Positions 6,848-7,051 of a stretch of 7,051 nt of DNA are shown one piece after another. This DNA is from an uncultured Saprospiraceae bacterium (GTDB lineage: Bacteria; Bacteroidota; Bacteroidia; Chitinophagales; Saprospiraceae). The stretch covers positions 1 through 7,051 of the forward strand of contig CALJKQ010000218.1 of assembly GCA_937973565.1 (NCBI GenBank), given 5' to 3'. How positions within the stretch are numbered: position 1 is the first letter of the stretch; every line of letters begins with the position of its first letter. Under the pieces are notes generated by a model, which saw only the letters and a program-made list of their open reading frames with translations, did not search any database and was not told where the DNA came from. The position numbers and the translations under genes were made by a program.

Positions 6848-6903
6848 TTTTGGGCCACCATCTTCTTTGTTACCACCCAGTCGAGCCATGAGCCCGTCGA
6901 ATG

Positions 6904-7051
6904 GCGCATTGCCCTAAGCAAAGCGTATTGCCCTGAGCGAAGCGTATTGACCTAAGCAAAGCGTATTGACCTAAGCAAAGCGTATTGACCTAAGCGAAGC
7001 GTATTGACCTAAGCAAAGCGTATTGACCTAAGCGAAGCGTATTGACCTAAG
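6904..7051. repeat. 19-bp tandem repeat array, running off the window end
   Basis: Seven complete head-to-tail units begin at 6904, 6923, 6942, 6961, 6980, 6999 and 7018. A partial eighth (15 bp) starts at 7037 and is cut by the window end. The consensus is GCGTATTGACCTAAGCRAA. Units 1 and 2 carry TTGCCC instead of TTGACC, unit 1 has GCGCATT, and unit 2 has CCTGAG. Position 17 alternates: A in units 1, 3, 4 and 6 and G in units 2, 5 and 7. With a period of 19 and TGA/TAA in the unit (and TAG in its complement), no frame stays open on either strand, so it is non-coding. There are no spacers, so it is not a CRISPR array. Later units are more uniform than the first two, which fits recent expansion by slippage. 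Confidence 0.93.

Noticed and set aside
6785..6903. Intrinsic terminator after uvrB
   Set aside because: I found no stem followed by a T-run in this stretch; the uvrB transcript end cannot be placed by eye.
6904..7051. CRISPR array
   Set aside because: The 19-bp units are directly contiguous without unique spacers, and no cas gene is present.

Overview
The window looks like a chromosomal stretch from a member of the Bacteroidota, possibly a Saprospiria- or Chitinophagia-like lineage. The signs are the protein sequences themselves, the lack of clear Shine-Dalgarno sequences before most genes, and a TAnnTTT-type -7 motif just upstream of uvrB. GC is about 48% over most coding DNA by hand count. 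All genes are on the + strand. Everything is read from sequence and recalled family knowledge; no searches were run.

Left end (1-594): the 3' end of rsgA (ribosome-assembly GTPase, with its zinc-binding motif), followed after 2 bases by a 54-residue single-pass membrane protein of unknown function. A 167-bp AT-rich gap follows. It holds two terminator-like hairpins and, nearer the next gene, several palindromes that could be operator sites.

Centre (595-4709): three tightly packed genes that look like one transcription unit. They are an SGLT-type sodium/solute symporter retaining most of the sugar-site residues of Vibrio SGLT, a stand-alone Rieske non-heme-iron oxygenase alpha subunit with a GTG start, and an APC/LAT-family amino-acid permease whose start overlaps the oxygenase end by 14 bp. 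Two transporters around one oxygenase suggest uptake plus oxidative processing of a small molecule, but the substrate cannot be read from the sequence. The symporter is compositionally split: the first ~365 bp match the rest of the window (~48% GC), while ~961-2100 is ~35% GC.

Right end (4694-7051): a perfect 12-bp inverted repeat overlaps the permease stop codon and separates the cluster from uvrB, a complete 670-residue excision-repair helicase subunit with its own probable promoter. After uvrB there is no gene. The sequence is low-complexity and leads into a 19-bp tandem array (seven full units and a partial eighth) that runs off the window end.

The parts most worth a second look are the mosaic symporter, the tandem array with its alternating CAAA/CGAA unit types, the hairpin at the permease/uvrB boundary, and the oxygenase with Glu in place of the usual bridging Asp. 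I see no clear sign of a wholly new multi-gene system.
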